Notes: a model not told the origin generated them from the letters alone. A stretch of 64,000 nt of DNA from Oceaniradius stylonematis (GCF_003149475.2 NZ_QFWV02000004.1:107633-171632); one strand, 5' to 3'. Shown: positions 47,428 to 57,594, counted from the first letter of the stretch. Numbers and translations: made by a program.

Positions 47428-47459
47428 AAAAAGGCCGGACGCATGCATCGCGCCCGGCC
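47428..47459 (-). terminator. Rho-independent terminator at the end of the cox-type unit
   Basis: On the minus strand GGCCGG (47454-47459) pairs with CCGGCC (47433-47438) around a 15-nt loop, followed by five T. It lies 43 bp after the coxM-like stop codon. Confidence 0.75.
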
Positions 47460-47501
47460 ATTCCTTGGCCCATTACCGCAATTGGGGTATGCCGACGCCC
47501 G

Positions 47502-48299
47502 TCAGCCGGCGGCCGCCACGGCGCGCTTGGCCATCACCTTGATCAGGTGGGCGCGATAGTCGGCCGAGGCGTGGATGTCGCTCATCAGCCCGTCGGCGGA
47601 CACCGCCACCGCGTCCACGGCATCGGGCGACCAGTTCGTGCCGAGCGCCTGTTCGAGACCGTCATGACGGAAGACGCCGTCCTCGCCCGCCCCGGTGACG
47701 GCGACGCGCGCGCCATCGCCGGTCTTGGCGACAAAAACACCGACCATGGCGTAGCGCGAGGCCGGGTTTCGGAACTTGGCGTAAGCCGCCTTGCCGGGTG
47801 CACTGACGTTGATCGCGGTGATGATCTCGCCATCCTCAAGCGCTGTCGTGAACATGCCGGTGAAGAATTCGTCGGCTGCGATCTCGCGATTGTTGGTGAC
47901 GATGGTCGCGCCCAGAGCCAGAAGGCCCGCCGGATAATCGGCGGCGGGATCGTTGTTGGCGATCGATCCGCCGATGGTGCCCATGTGGCGCACCGCCGGA
48001 TCGCCGATCCCTGCGGCGAGCGCCGCCAGAGCCGGGCACACCGAACCCACCTCGTTGCTGCCGGCCACGGCCGCATGGGTGGCCGCCGCGCCGATGGTGA
48101 CGGTGTCGCCGCGCACGGCGATGTCGGTCATGCCGCCAATGCCGCGAATGTCGATGACATCGGACGGTGCGGCCAGGTGCTGCTTCATGGTCGGCAGAAG
48201 CGTCTGGCCGCCGGCGAGGATCTTGGCCTCATCGGCGCCGCCAATGGCGGCAACCGCATCCTCGATGCTGGCCGGCTTGTGATAGTTGACTGCATACAT
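47502..48299 (-). CDS. Molybdenum hydroxylase FAD-binding subunit (CoxM-like)
   Basis: A 265-residue FAD-binding medium subunit of the xanthine dehydrogenase/CO dehydrogenase family; it takes electrons from the 2Fe-2S subunit. Two FAD-pyrophosphate motifs are visible: AKILAGGQTLLPTMKQ (residues about 29-44) and TIGGSIANNDPAADYP (about 111-126). Downstream the AEEFF-like segment ADEFFTGMFTTAL precedes the C-terminal CoxM cluster. Follows coxL after 13 bp as the last gene of the unit. Confidence 0.93.
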   Translation of the reverse strand: MYAVNYHKPASIEDAVAAIGGADEAKILAGGQTLLPTMKQHLAAPSDVIDIRGIGGMTDIAVRGDTVTIGAAATHAAVAGSNEVGSVCPALAALAAGIGDPAVRHMGTIGGSIANNDPAADYPAGLLALGATIVTNNREIAADEFFTGMFTTALEDGEIITAINVSAPGKAAYAKFRNPASRYAMVGVFVAKTGDGARVAVTGAGEDGVFRHDGLEQALGTNWSPDAVDAVAVSADGLMSDIHASADYRAHLIKVMAKRAVAAAG

Positions 48300-48312
48300 C
48301 GATCGATCCTCC

Positions 48313-50673
48313 CTATTCGGCCGCCTGCGGCAGGCCGACTTCCTGAATGGCGGCCCACACCTTTTGCGGGGTGGCCGGCATCGTCAGATTGTTGTTGCCG
48401 ATCGCGTCGGTGATCGCGTTGATGACGGCCGGCGGCGAGCCGATCGCTCCGGCTTCGCCGCAGCCCTTGACACCGAGCGGGTTGGACGGGGCGACCGTCG
48501 TCGAATGTTCGAGCACATAGGAGGGCACATCGTCGGCGCGCGGCATGCAATAATCCATGTAGGAGCCGGTGATGAGCTGGCCGTCCTCGTCATAGACGAC
48601 GTTTTCCAGAAGCGCCTGTCCGATGCCCTGGGTGACGCCGCCATGCACCTGGCCCTCGACGATCATCGGGTTGATCACCGTGCCGAAATCGTCGGCGGCG
48701 GTGAACTGCACGATCTCGACGACACCGGTCTCGGGATCCACTTCCACCTCGCAGATGTAGGTGCCCGACGGGAAGGTGAAGTTGGTCGGATCGTAGAAGG
48801 CGCCTTCCTTGAGGCCCGGCTCCATGCCGTCGGGCAGATTGTGCGCGGTGTAGGCGGCAAGGCCCACCTCGTGCCATGCCATCTTCTTGTCGGTGCCGGC
48901 GACCTTGACCTCGCCATCCTCGATGACGATGTCGTCCTCGCTGGCCTCCAGCGTGTGCGCGGCGATCTTCTTGACCTTGGCCTCGACCTTGTCCATCGCC
49001 TTGACGATGGCGTTCATGCCGACCGCGCCCGAGCGCGAGCCGTAGGTGCCCATGCCCATCTGCACCTTGTCGGTGTCGCCATGGACGATGGTGATGTTGT
49101 CCATCGGCAGTCCGAACCGGTCCGACACCACTTGCGCGAAAGTCGTCTCATGGCCCTGGCCGTGGGCATGGGAGCCGGTCAGGATTTCGATCGTGCCGAC
49201 CGGGTTGACGCGCACCTCGGCCGATTCCCAGAGGCCGACGCCGGCGCCGAGCGAGCCGACCGCCTTGGAGGGCGCGATGCCGCAGGCTTCGATGTAGCAC
49301 GAATAGCCGATGCCGCGCAGCTTGCCGCGCGAGGCGGCCTCGGCCTTGCGCGCCGCAAAGCCGGCCACATCGGCTGCCGCCTGGCCCTTTTCGAGCAGCG
49401 CGTGGAAGTCGCCGGAATCGTAGGTCATGATCACCGGCGTCTGGTGCGGGAACTCGGTGATGAAGTTGCGGCGGCGCAGTTCGGCCGGGTCCATGCCCAT
49501 CTCGCGCGCGGCGGTCTCCATCAGCCGTTCCATCACAAAGGTCGCCTCCGGGCGGCCGGCGCCGCGATAGGCATCGACCGGAACGGTGTTGGTGTGCACC
49601 GCTTTGACGTCGCAATAGACGTTGGTGATGTCGTACTGGCCGGACAGAAGCGTGCCGTACAGATAGGTCGGCGTGGCGGTCGCAAACAAAGACGCGTAGG
49701 CGCCGATATTGGCCACCGTGTTGACCTTCAGCCCGACGATCTTGCCGTCGGCGTCAAAACCCATGCGGGCCTTGGTGACGTGATCGCGCGCATGGGCGTC
49801 GGTCATGAAGGCTTCGGAACGGTCCGACGTCCACTTGACCGAACGGCCGGTCTTCATCGACGCCCACAGGCAGGTGATCTCCTCGGGATAGATGTAGATT
49901 TTCGAGCCGAAGCCGCCGCCGACGTCGGGCGCGATGACACGCAGCTTGTGCTCGGGCGCGACATTGTAGAAGGCCGACAAGACCAGCCGCGCCACATGCG
50001 GGTTCTGGCTGGTGGTGTAGAGCGTGTAGTGATCGTCGATGTCGTTGTAGACGGCGATCGCCGAGCGGGGCTCGATGGCGTTCGGCGCCAGCCGGTTGTT
50101 TACGATATCGAGCTCGGTGATGTGCGCGGCGCCGGCGAGGCCCGCATCGGCGGCGGCCTCGTCGCCGATCTCCCAGTCGAAGATCAGATTGCCGGGGACG
50201 TTGTCGTGCAGGAGCGGTGCGCCGTCCTCGAGCGCCCTGGTGGCAGCGGCGACGGCGGGCAGTTCCTCATAATCGACCTCGACCGCCTCGGCGGCAAGGC
50301 GCGCCAGCGCCTGGCTTTCGGCGATGACGATGGCGACGGGTTCGCCGACATGGCGCACGCGGGCTGTCGCCATCGGGTTCCACGCACCGACATTCATCGG
50401 GTTGCCGTCCTTGGAATGGATCGCCCAGCCGGTGATGATATCGCCGATGCCGTCTTCCTTGAGTTCCGGCCCGGTGTGCACGGCGATCACGCCCTCCATG
50501 GCAAGCGCGGCGGTCGCATCGATGCCCCTGATCTCGGCATGGGCGTGCGGGCTGCGCACGAACGCGCCATAGGCCTGGTTTTCCATGCGGATATCGTCGG
50601 TATATTTGCCCCGACCCGTGATGAACCGCTTGTCCTCCTTGCGCTTGACCGCAGCGCCGATGCCTTCGCTCAT
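48313..50673 (-). CDS. Molybdenum hydroxylase large subunit, form II CO dehydrogenase-like (CoxL-like)
   Basis: A 786-residue molybdopterin cytosine dinucleotide subunit. The diagnostic active-site loop is AYRGAGR (residues 368-374), the form II signature; the form I motif AYxCSFR, with the copper-binding cysteine of true CO dehydrogenase, is absent. [13 protein letters not shown] (about 247-259) and the catalytic glutamate E740 in [12 protein letters not shown] are intact. Form II proteins oxidise various small organic substrates; CO oxidation is doubtful. coxS precedes it and coxM follows. Confidence 0.93.
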   Translation of the reverse strand: MSEGIGAAVKRKEDKRFITGRGKYTDDIRMENQAYGAFVRSPHAHAEIRGIDATAALAMEGVIAVHTGPELKEDGIGDIITGWAIHSKDGNPMNVGAWNPMATARVRHVGEPVAIVIAESQALARLAAEAVEVDYEELPAVAAATRALEDGAPLLHDNVPGNLIFDWEIGDEAAADAGLAGAAHITELDIVNNRLAPNAIEPRSAIAVYNDIDDHYTLYTTSQNPHVARLVLSAFYNVAPEHKLRVIAPDVGGGFGSKIYIYPEEITCLWASMKTGRSVKWTSDRSEAFMTDAHARDHVTKARMGFDADGKIVGLKVNTVANIGAYASLFATATPTYLYGTLLSGQYDITNVYCDVKAVHTNTVPVDAYRGAGRPEATFVMERLMETAAREMGMDPAELRRRNFITEFPHQTPVIMTYDSGDFHALLEKGQAAADVAGFAARKAEAASRGKLRGIGYSCYIEACGIAPSKAVGSLGAGVGLWESAEVRVNPVGTIEILTGSHAHGQGHETTFAQVVSDRFGLPMDNITIVHGDTDKVQMGMGTYGSRSGAVGMNAIVKAMDKVEAKVKKIAAHTLEASEDDIVIEDGEVKVAGTDKKMAWHEVGLAAYTAHNLPDGMEPGLKEGAFYDPTNFTFPSGTYICEVEVDPETGVVEIVQFTAADDFGTVINPMIVEGQVHGGVTQGIGQALLENVVYDEDGQLITGSYMDYCMPRADDVPSYVLEHSTTVAPSNPLGVKGCGEAGAIGSPPAVINAITDAIGNNNLTMPATPQKVWAAIQEVGLPQAAE

Positions 50674-50727
50674 ATGCTCGTTCCTCCCAAATGCCTCATG
50701 ATGCCGCCCGGATGATCCTCCGCATGC

Positions 50728-51198
50728 TCACATGCTGGCGGCCGCGTCTTTGATCGACCGGACGATGTTGTGATAGCCGGTGCAGCGGCAGATATTGCCC
50801 TCCAGCTCGTGCCGGATCGCGTCGTCGGTCAGCTCCTTGCCCTCGGCCTTGTAGCGGTTGATCATGTCGATGCCGCTCATGATCATGCCCGGCGTGCAGA
50901 AGCCGCATTGCAGCCCGTGATTTTCGTTGAAGGCCACCTGCATGGGGTGCAGTTCGCCATTGGCGAGCCCCTCGACCGTGGTCACCTCGGCACCGTCCAG
51001 CGAGGCGGCCAGCACGGTGCACGACTTGACCGCCTTGCCGTCCACATGGACGACGCACGCGCCGCACTGGCTGGTGTCGCAGCCGACATGGGTGCCGGTC
51101 AGCCGCAAATGCTCGCGCAGGAAATCGCTCAGCAGCGTCTCGCCCGGCACATCGCCGCTGGCGGCCTTGCCGTTCACGGTCATCGTCACACTGGTCAT
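50728..51198 (-). CDS. Molybdenum hydroxylase 2Fe-2S subunit (CoxS-like)
   Basis: A 156-residue small subunit with two [2Fe-2S] clusters. The N-terminal ferredoxin-type site is [21 protein letters not shown] and the C-terminal helical site is CGFCTPGM with CRCTGY. The pair passes electrons from the molybdenum centre to FAD. GAGGAGG just before ATG 51198 fixes the start. Lies 54 bp before coxL. Confidence 0.95.
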   Translation of the reverse strand: MTSVTMTVNGKAASGDVPGETLLSDFLREHLRLTGTHVGCDTSQCGACVVHVDGKAVKSCTVLAASLDGAEVTTVEGLANGELHPMQVAFNENHGLQCGFCTPGMIMSGIDMINRYKAEGKELTDDAIRHELEGNICRCTGYHNIVRSIKDAAASM

Positions 51199-51265
51199 CC
51201 ATTCCTCCTCTTTTCCGGTGTCGCGCCCGTCCGGGCCACCGGCATGGTGATGCACGCGGGTCCGG

Positions 51266-51757
51266 TCAGGCCTTTTCGGCCGTCTCTGCGTCCCCGGCGA
51301 CTTCGTCCCGGGCGTCCTTGCCGCCCAAATGATCGTGGAAGTTCTCGAAGAACTTGTCGGCCAGCTTCTTGGCGGTCGAATTGATCAGCCGGCTGCCGAG
51401 GCGGGCCAGCTTGCCGCCAACGGTTGCCTGCGCCTCATAGGTCAGCAGCGTGTGACCGTCGCCATCGGTCAGCCGCACGTCGGCGCCGCCCTTGGCAAAG
51501 CCCGCAACGCCGCCCTTGCCTTCGCCCTGAATGGTGTAGCTTTCCTCGACGATGATGTTGACCAGTTCGACCTCGCCGGCGAACTTCGCCTTCACGGGGC
51601 CGATCTTCTGGACGACCTTGGCGGTCATGGTCGTGTCGGAGGTCATCTCCAGCTCTTCACAGCCGGGAATGCATGCGCGCAGCACGTCGGGATCGTTCAG
51701 TGCCTGCCAGACAGCCGCCCGCGGGGCGGCAATCTGGTATTCACCCGTCATGTCCAT
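51266..51757 (-). CDS. CoxG-like SRPBCC protein
   Basis: A 163-residue SRPBCC/START-fold protein of the CO dehydrogenase subunit G family, thought to anchor the enzyme to the membrane rather than to catalyse. It begins [36 protein letters not shown], the family N-terminus, and the middle contains [17 protein letters not shown]. The C-terminus is charged and alanine-rich. GGAGGAGC stands just before the start. Lies between coxE and coxS. Confidence 0.9.
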   Translation of the reverse strand: MDMTGEYQIAAPRAAVWQALNDPDVLRACIPGCEELEMTSDTTMTAKVVQKIGPVKAKFAGEVELVNIIVEESYTIQGEGKGGVAGFAKGGADVRLTDGDGHTLLTYEAQATVGGKLARLGSRLINSTAKKLADKFFENFHDHLGGKDARDEVAGDAETAEKA

Positions 51758-51865
51758 GACGCTCCTCCGGTGAATGCTTGTCGTTGTTGTCCTTCGATGA
51801 TGGCGCGGCCCAATTTGGAATGCAACTCATTCTAATGTCGCGGATTGCGCTTTTTCGATGCGGTC

Positions 51866-53086
51866 TCACGCGGCGCGCATATCCTGCCGGCCTTCGGTCA
51901 GTGCGCGCGTCAGATCGGCCAGGCTGTCGAGCGAATGGCAGGCATGGAACCGGTCGACATGGGGCATCATCGCGCGGATGCCGCCGGCGAGCGGCGCGAA
52001 CCCGTCATAGCGCAGGAGCGGGTTCAGCCAGATGAGCTGCCGGCACGACAGGTGCAGCCGCTCCATCTGGGCCGAGAGCAGGTCGGCGTCGCCGCGCTCC
52101 AGCCCGTCGGTGATCAAAAGAACCACGGCGCCCTGGCCGAGCACGCGGCGCGACCATTGCCGGTTGAACGTCTCGATCGCCACGCCGATGCGCGTGCCGC
52201 CCTCCCAGTCCGTCGCATCGTGACCGACCGCCGCCAGCGCCCGGTCGGGGTCTTTGAGGTGAAGCGCGCGGGTGATGTTGGTCAGATGCGTGCCGAAGGT
52301 GAAGGCGTGGACATGGCGCCAGTCGCGCACCCGCGCCCAGGTCAGCGCGTGCAGGAAATGCATCATCATCCGCGAATAGGTGCTCATCGATCCGGAAATG
52401 TCGCACAGGGCGACAAGGTCCGGCGGCCGCTCGCGCGGTACGATGGTGACGACCCGCTCGATCTCGCCGGCGCGGCGCAGCGACCCGCGCATGGTGGCGC
52501 GGAAATCGGGCCGGGTTCCGACCGGCGAACGGCGCGCGCGCCGCGTGCGAACCGGGCGGACGGGCAGGCGCATCGCCTCGATGGCGCGCGCGGCGCGCGC
52601 CAGCTCGGTGGCGCTCATCTGCTCGAAATCCATCGCCCGCAGCGTCTCGGTTTCCGACCAGGACAGTTGCGCGTCGATCTCGACCTCGGTGCGCACCGGC
52701 GCGTCGGCAGACGCCTTGGGCGCATCGCCCAACGCCTCGGAGGCGCGCCGTTCGGCGGCCTTTTTCTTCTTCTCCTCGGTCTCGCCCCGGATCATCGGCG
52801 ACAGAAGGCGGATCATCTTTTCGAGATATTCGGGATCGCGCCAGAACATGGTGAACACCTGGTGGAAGACGTCCAGATGCTCGGCGCGGGTGATCAACGT
52901 CGCGCGCAGCAAATGGTAGAAATCGTCGCGCCGTGAAAAGCCGGCGACCGCCGCCGCGCGCACCGCATCGCGGACCTGGCTGGTGCCGACCGGCACGCCG
53001 GCCTTGCGCAGGGCGCGGGCGAAATGAACGATATTGTCGGCCAGACGGCCCTTGGCGGGCTTTTCGGCGGCGGGCGCCCCGGCCAT
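51866..53086 (-). CDS. CoxE-like VWA-domain protein
   Basis: A 406-residue cytoplasmic protein of the CoxE/VWA-containing family. The von Willebrand A domain in the second half keeps a MIDAS-like core: LVALCDISGSMSTYSRMM (D-x-S-x-S), GGTRIG, and VVLLITDGLERGD. The first half is helical and includes a very basic segment (RRARRSPVGTRP). With CoxD it forms an AAA+/VWA pair that in Oligotropha inserts sulfur and copper into the CO dehydrogenase active site. Overlaps coxD by one base. Confidence 0.92.
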   Translation of the reverse strand: MAGAPAAEKPAKGRLADNIVHFARALRKAGVPVGTSQVRDAVRAAAVAGFSRRDDFYHLLRATLITRAEHLDVFHQVFTMFWRDPEYLEKMIRLLSPMIRGETEEKKKKAAERRASEALGDAPKASADAPVRTEVEIDAQLSWSETETLRAMDFEQMSATELARAARAIEAMRLPVRPVRTRRARRSPVGTRPDFRATMRGSLRRAGEIERVVTIVPRERPPDLVALCDISGSMSTYSRMMMHFLHALTWARVRDWRHVHAFTFGTHLTNITRALHLKDPDRALAAVGHDATDWEGGTRIGVAIETFNRQWSRRVLGQGAVVLLITDGLERGDADLLSAQMERLHLSCRQLIWLNPLLRYDGFAPLAGGIRAMMPHVDRFHACHSLDSLADLTRALTEGRQDMRAA

Positions 53087-54027
53087 CAGCTGCCGGTGTC
53101 GGCGAGCTTCGCCCGCGCCTCGTCGAGAATGCGCGTGACCTCGGAGCCGGCCATGCGGGCAATGTCGTCCTGATATTTGAGGATCGCCCCGAGCGTGTCG
53201 GAAATCACCTCGGGCGACAGCGCGACCGTGTCAAGCGCGACAAGGCACTTGGCCCAGTCGATGGTCTCGGCAACGCCGGGGTTCTTGAACAGGTCCGCCC
53301 CGCGCAGACCCTGGACGAAGGCGACGATCTCCGCCGAAAGGGTTTCGGTCGCTTCGGGCACGCGGGCGCGCAGGATGTCCATCTCGCGCTCGAAGTCCGG
53401 ATAATCGACCCAGTGATAAAGGCAGCGGCGCTTGAGCGCGTCATGGACCTCGCGCGTCCGGTTGGAGGTCAGGATCACCAGCGGCGGCTCGTCCGCGCGG
53501 ATCGTGCCAAGTTCCGGGATCGTCACCTGATAGTCCGACAGGGCTTCGAGCAGGAACGCCTCGAACGGTTCGTCCGTGCGGTCGACCTCGTCGATCAGCA
53601 GGACGGGCGGGCCCTCGGCGTGCGGCTCCATCGCTTCCAGAAGCGGCCGGCGGATCAGGAAGTCGCCGGTGAACAGCTCCTGCTGCAACAGGTCGCGGTC
53701 GGCGTTGCCGGCGGCCTCGGCGGTTCGGATGGCGACCATCTGGGCCGTGAAGTTCCACTCATAGATCGCCGACGCGGCATCGAGACCCTCATAGCATTGC
53801 AGGCGGATCAGCCGGCGGCCGAGGCCGGAGGCGAGCGCCTTGGCGATCTCGGTCTTGCCGACGCCGGCCTCGCCTTCAAGAAAGAGCGGCTTGTCGAGCG
53901 TCATCGACAGGAAGGCGACGGTGGCAAGGCCGCGCCCGCAGACATAGTTCTCGCCGGCAAGAAGGGCGATCGTCTCGTCGATCGAGACCGGCGCGGGCGT
54001 GGCGGTCGTGTTGGCGGCATCCATCAT
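53086..54027 (-). CDS. CoxD-like MoxR-type AAA+ ATPase
   Basis: A 313-residue AAA+ ATPase of the MoxR group. Walker A is GEAGVGKTEIAKAL, Walker B VLLIDEVDR and the sensor-1 region VILTSNRTREV, and the arginine-bearing LKRRCLYHWVDYP is a MoxR hallmark. It is the likely partner of CoxE in building the molybdenum active site. Start 54027 (or 54024) is taken from the MM pair; the frame continues upstream without similarity. First gene of the unit, divergent from the xdhC-like gene 97 bp away. Confidence 0.93.
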   Translation of the reverse strand: MMDAANTTATPAPVSIDETIALLAGENYVCGRGLATVAFLSMTLDKPLFLEGEAGVGKTEIAKALASGLGRRLIRLQCYEGLDAASAIYEWNFTAQMVAIRTAEAAGNADRDLLQQELFTGDFLIRRPLLEAMEPHAEGPPVLLIDEVDRTDEPFEAFLLEALSDYQVTIPELGTIRADEPPLVILTSNRTREVHDALKRRCLYHWVDYPDFEREMDILRARVPEATETLSAEIVAFVQGLRGADLFKNPGVAETIDWAKCLVALDTVALSPEVISDTLGAILKYQDDIARMAGSEVTRILDEARAKLADTGS

Positions 54028-54124
54028 GACCACAAGAGTTAGCGGGCATGCCGGCGCCTGTCCATTGCGCCAAGGGCGCAAACGCCTTGCCGCCCGATGG
54101 CAAAGCGATACAATCGCCAGCATC

Positions 54125-55075
54125 ATGCTGACACGCGCACAAACCGTCCCGCCGCTCGATTTCGGGCCCAACCGCGCGCCGCTGGCCGCACTGGCGACGG
54201 CGCAAGAGGACGGCGTTCTGGCGGTCATCACCCGCACCGAAGGCCCCTCCTACCGCCCGGTCGGCGCGGTGATGGCGTTCCTGGCGGACGACATGCGTAT
54301 CGGCACGCTGTCGTCGGGCTGCATCGAATCCGATCTGGCGCTCCATGCCGCCGAAACGCTCGACACCGGGACGCCCAAGACCGTGCTCTACGGACGCGGT
54401 TCGCCCTATATCGACATCCAGCTTCCCTGCGGCGGCGGGCTTGAAATCCTGCTGGTGCCGCGGCCCGACAAGGAGGCGCTCGCGAGAATGATCGAAACGC
54501 TCGACGCGCGCCGGCCCGCAACGCTCGTCATCGACCGCCAGACCGGGCAGATCGAAGAGCAAGAGGATGCGATTGCGTCCGAGAAGGGCCGGTTCGCGAT
54601 CACGTTCGAGCCCGAACTGCAGTTCTTCATCTTCGGCAAGGGGCCCGAAGCCAGCACATTCGCCGGACTGGTCCAGTCCGCAGGCTATCCCAACCTTTTG
54701 CTGTCGCCCGACGAGGAAACGCTCGAAGCGGGCCGCGCGGCGGGGTGCGCCACGCATCATCTGGTCTCCAAGGGCGTGCCATCGGGGGTCGCTCCGGACG
54801 GCTGGTCGTCGGTGGTCCTGTTCTTTCACGATCACGACTGGGAACCGCCGATCCTTGAGAGCGCGCTCGAAACCGATGCGTTCTATATCGGCGCGCAGGG
54901 CAGCAAGCGGGCGCGCGATGCGCGCCTGGCCGAACTCGAGGCGATGGGCGTTGCGGCGGAGGCACGCGAGCGCCTGCACGGGCCGATCGGGCTGGTGCCT
55001 TCGGCGCGCGATGCGCGCACGCTCGCCGTCTCGGTTCTCGCCGAGGTGCTGGCCGTCGCCAAAGCCGCCGCATGA
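54125..55075 (+). CDS. XdhC/CoxF-type molybdenum cofactor insertion chaperone
   Basis: A 316-residue XdhC-family protein. These bind molybdopterin cofactor, have it sulfurated and hand it to the hydroxylase. Domains: N-terminal segment with EGPSYRPVGAVMAFLADDMRIGTLSSGCIESDL (the XdhC motif, with the conserved cysteine in SSGC), the PCGGGLEILLVP segment, and the C-terminal Rossmann-like FIFGKGPEASTFAGLV and YIGAQGSKRARDARLAEL. Divergent from the cox unit, overlapping the mobA-like gene by four bases, and clearly its accessory. Confidence 0.93.
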   Translation: MLTRAQTVPPLDFGPNRAPLAALATAQEDGVLAVITRTEGPSYRPVGAVMAFLADDMRIGTLSSGCIESDLALHAAETLDTGTPKTVLYGRGSPYIDIQLPCGGGLEILLVPRPDKEALARMIETLDARRPATLVIDRQTGQIEEQEDAIASEKGRFAITFEPELQFFIFGKGPEASTFAGLVQSAGYPNLLLSPDEETLEAGRAAGCATHHLVSKGVPSGVAPDGWSSVVLFFHDHDWEPPILESALETDAFYIGAQGSKRARDARLAELEAMGVAAEARERLHGPIGLVPSARDARTLAVSVLAEVLAVAKAAA

Positions 55076-55644
55076 GCCGATGCGGCCTTGTCCTGGCGGC
55101 CGGGCGGTCGGCGCGGTTCGGCACCGAAAACAAGCTCCTGGCATCGTTCCGGGGCAGGCCGCTGGGCGCCCATGCGGCGGAAACCATGGCTGCCGTTCCG
55201 CTCGATCACCGGCTGGTCGTGGTCGCCGACCCTGCGGTCGCCGCGCTGTTCGAGGATTTCGACGTGCTGACGATCCAAGGGCCCGACGCACCGCAATCGG
55301 CGAGCCTGGCGCTCGGCGCCCGGCACGCCATGCAACTGGGCGCGACACGGCTGCTCGTCGCGCTGGCGGACATGCCGCTGGTGAACGCCGCACTGATGGG
55401 CGCGGTGCTGAACCGCTGCACCGATGACAGCCCATCGGCGGCGACCGACGGCACGCGCGCCATGCCGCCCGCCTGTTTCGGCGGCACACGGATCGACGCG
55501 CTCACGAAACTGTCGGGCGATCGCGGCGCGGCCTTGCTGCTTGCGGACCTGCCGCCCGACCGTCTTGTCGCGGCTCCGCCGGGCATGCTGGCCGATGTCG
55601 ATACCGTCGCCGACCTTGACCGGATGCGTGCCGGGACGGATTGA
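55072..55644 (+). CDS. MobA-like NTP transferase (molybdopterin cytidylyltransferase type)
   Basis: A 190-residue MobA/MocA-like nucleotidyltransferase. The N-terminus GLVLAAGRSARFG...NKLLASFRG carries the nucleotide-binding LAAGxSxRxG loop and the lysine, and ALADMPLV holds the metal-binding aspartate. Members that accompany hydroxylase operons turn molybdopterin into its cytosine dinucleotide form. It overlaps the xdhC-like gene by four bases (ATGA), and both probably mature the neighbouring hydroxylase. Confidence 0.9.
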   Translation: MSRCGLVLAAGRSARFGTENKLLASFRGRPLGAHAAETMAAVPLDHRLVVVADPAVAALFEDFDVLTIQGPDAPQSASLALGARHAMQLGATRLLVALADMPLVNAALMGAVLNRCTDDSPSAATDGTRAMPPACFGGTRIDALTKLSGDRGAALLLADLPPDRLVAAPPGMLADVDTVADLDRMRAGTD

Positions 55645-55663
55645 AGCGCCGGACCGCGCGGCA

Positions 55664-56110
55664 TCAGTGGGCGGCGAACAGGGCCTCGGCGTCCACCTTG
55701 CCGCCCCTTGGGCGGGTGTCGAGGCCGCGGAGGGCGGCCCCGTGGCGGCGGGCGACCGCATCGGCGGCGATCCGAACATCCTCGATCGCTTCGGCGAGCC
55801 GGCCGTGGAACCGCGGATCGGATGCGCCCATGGGCGCGATGTCGGAAAAGCGCAGGCGCCGGGGCAATGCGATACCGGCGGCTTGAAGGGCCGCGATCAG
55901 TCCATCGGCCAGAGCCGCGCGGCTTTGCGCGCCGCGCTGGAAATCGGTGACGTGAACATCGCCGCCCAGCGGCCGCTTGACCCGGACCCAGAACATCGGA
56001 TCGCGCGCGCAGGCAACCTTGATGGCAAACTCGTCCACCGAGACCGCGTGCGAGAGGGTCGCTGCGCGGTCCTGCCGCGCCCGATCCAGGCTGATGATGT
56101 TCCCCGCCAT
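55664..56110 (-). CDS. Hypothetical protein
   Basis: A 148-residue soluble protein that I do not recognise. It begins MAGNIISLDRARQDRAATL at 56110, which gives a sensible N-terminus; the longer frame adds a stretch with no recognisable features. It has a beta-stranded start (FAIKVACARDPMFWVRVKRP) followed by helices and a C-terminal DVRIAADAVARRHGAALRGL. No signal peptide and no cysteine pattern. Convergent with the mobA-like gene and adjacent to tRNA-Phe, which offers no functional hint. Confidence 0.5.
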   Translation of the reverse strand: MAGNIISLDRARQDRAATLSHAVSVDEFAIKVACARDPMFWVRVKRPLGGDVHVTDFQRGAQSRAALADGLIAALQAAGIALPRRLRFSDIAPMGASDPRFHGRLAEAIEDVRIAADAVARRHGAALRGLDTRPRGGKVDAEALFAAH

Positions 56111-56265
56111 GCGAACCGTCCCGATGCCCACTGCCGGTCTTACAGTGCCGGCTCTGGCGACGGCGCTCAAGCTTATGGTTGACAAATGGTTAACGCGCCG
56201 GCGGCAAGCACGGCACGATCGCAGCCCGTTACGGACTTCGGGACGGTTCCTGACTGGTGAAGAAA

Positions 56266-56340
56266 TGGTGCCCGGGGGCGGATTTGAACCACCGACACGC
56301 GGATTTTCAATCCGCTGCTCTACCCCTGAGCTACCCGGGC
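56266..56340 (-). tRNA. tRNA-Phe (GAA)
   Basis: A 75-nt cloverleaf including encoded CCA. Acceptor GCCCGGG pairs with CCCGGGC followed by A-CCA, the D arm is GCTC...GAGC, the anticodon stem GCGGA/TCCGC closes the loop TTGAAAA with anticodon GAA, and the T arm carries TTCAAATC. The D-loop is one base shorter than in E. coli tRNA-Phe. Confidence 0.97.
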
Positions 56341-56524
56341 ACGGGCGTTCGCGATCACAGGATCGGCCGGGCCGGAGGCCCGCTCAGAACGCGCGGGTTA
56401 TAGCACCAAATACGATGCTGTCCAGACGAGCCCAACCGCTTTTTTGCCGGCCGCCGGCGTTGGGGAATTGTTGATCGGTTTGCCGCACACTGGCGCCACG
56501 ATAGGCCAATCAGGCGGGCGGATC

Positions 56525-57589
56525 ATGGCGGGACAGACCGACGACACCAAACAGGACGGCTTTGGCTGGGGCATCTGGGCGACCGGCGCCATTGCGGCGC
56601 AGTTCGCCGCCGATCTCGACCATGTGCCGGGCGCGCGCCGCGCAGCGGTGTGCTCGCGGTCGATGGAGACCGCGCAGGCCTTTTCAGCCAAGCACGGGTT
56701 CGCATCGGCGCATGCCGATCCGGACGCGTTTCTCGCCGATCCGGCGGTCGATGCGGTCTATATCGCCTCGCCCCATACCGAACATTGCGCGCAGGCGCTT
56801 CGGGCCATCGCGGCGGGCAAGCCGGTGTTGATCGAAAAGCCGGTGGCGATGACTTCGGTCGAGGCGCGCACCATCGAGGACGCCGCGCGCAATGCCGGCG
56901 TGTTCGCCATGGAGGCGCTTTGGACGCGGTTCCTGCCGGCCGTGCAGCGCGCCAAGGCGCTGATCGACGATGGCGCGATCGGCACCGTGCGCCGTGCCGA
57001 AGCCAGCCTCTTGTTCCACCGCCCGTTCGATCCGGAGCACCGCCTGTTCGATCCGGCGCGCGGCGGTGGGGTGCTGCACGATCTGGGCGTCTATCCGCTG
57101 TCGCTGGCGGCGTTTCTTTTGGGGCCACTCGCGCTTGAGCGGGGACGCTGGCAGGCCGCGCCGACCGGCGTCGACCGGGCGGCGGAGGTGGCGCTGACCT
57201 GCGGCAGCGTGCCGTTCACCGCCAAGGTCGGTTTCGTGGAGGACCCGGCCGCGGAGGGGCGCAACGATTTCATCGTTTATGGCGAGACGGGCACGCTGCG
57301 GATCGACCGGCATTTTCTGTCGGGGCCGTCGCTGACGCTGTGGGACAGGCCGCTCGAGACCACGCCGGACCCGCGCGGATGGGGCGAGAAGCTGGCGCGG
57401 CGTTTGCCCATGCCCGGCCGTACGGTCATGGATTTCGCCCGTCCCTCGCGCGGGCTGAACTTCCAGGCCGCCGCCGTGCAGGCGGCCATCGCCCGCGGTG
57501 AGACCGCCCATCCGGCGATGCCGCTGTCCGACAGCGCGGCAGTGCTTGCAATCATCGAACAGGTGCTGGCCGCCCCGCCGGAGAACTGA
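56525..57589 (+). CDS. Gfo/Idh/MocA family oxidoreductase
   Basis: A 354-residue NAD(P)-dependent sugar- or polyol-oxidoreductase. The N-terminal Rossmann region is WGIWATGAIAAQFAADL, then YIASPHTEHCAQALRAIAAGKPVLIEKPVAMT, in which the catalytic EKP lysine motif is intact, followed by MEALWTRFLPAV. The C-terminal beta-sheet domain carries GGGVLHDLGVYPLSLAAFLLG, the usual D-x-G-x-Y/H motif. The purine-rich GGCGGGCGG fixes the start at 56525. Substrate unknown. Confidence 0.9.
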   Translation: MAGQTDDTKQDGFGWGIWATGAIAAQFAADLDHVPGARRAAVCSRSMETAQAFSAKHGFASAHADPDAFLADPAVDAVYIASPHTEHCAQALRAIAAGKPVLIEKPVAMTSVEARTIEDAARNAGVFAMEALWTRFLPAVQRAKALIDDGAIGTVRRAEASLLFHRPFDPEHRLFDPARGGGVLHDLGVYPLSLAAFLLGPLALERGRWQAAPTGVDRAAEVALTCGSVPFTAKVGFVEDPAAEGRNDFIVYGETGTLRIDRHFLSGPSLTLWDRPLETTPDPRGWGEKLARRLPMPGRTVMDFARPSRGLNFQAAAVQAAIARGETAHPAMPLSDSAAVLAIIEQVLAAPPEN

Positions 57590-57594
57590 TCGCG

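Noticed and set aside
48313-50673. True CO dehydrogenase (form I)
   Set aside because: The large subunit has AYRGAGR; the copper-binding cysteine of AYxCSFR is absent.
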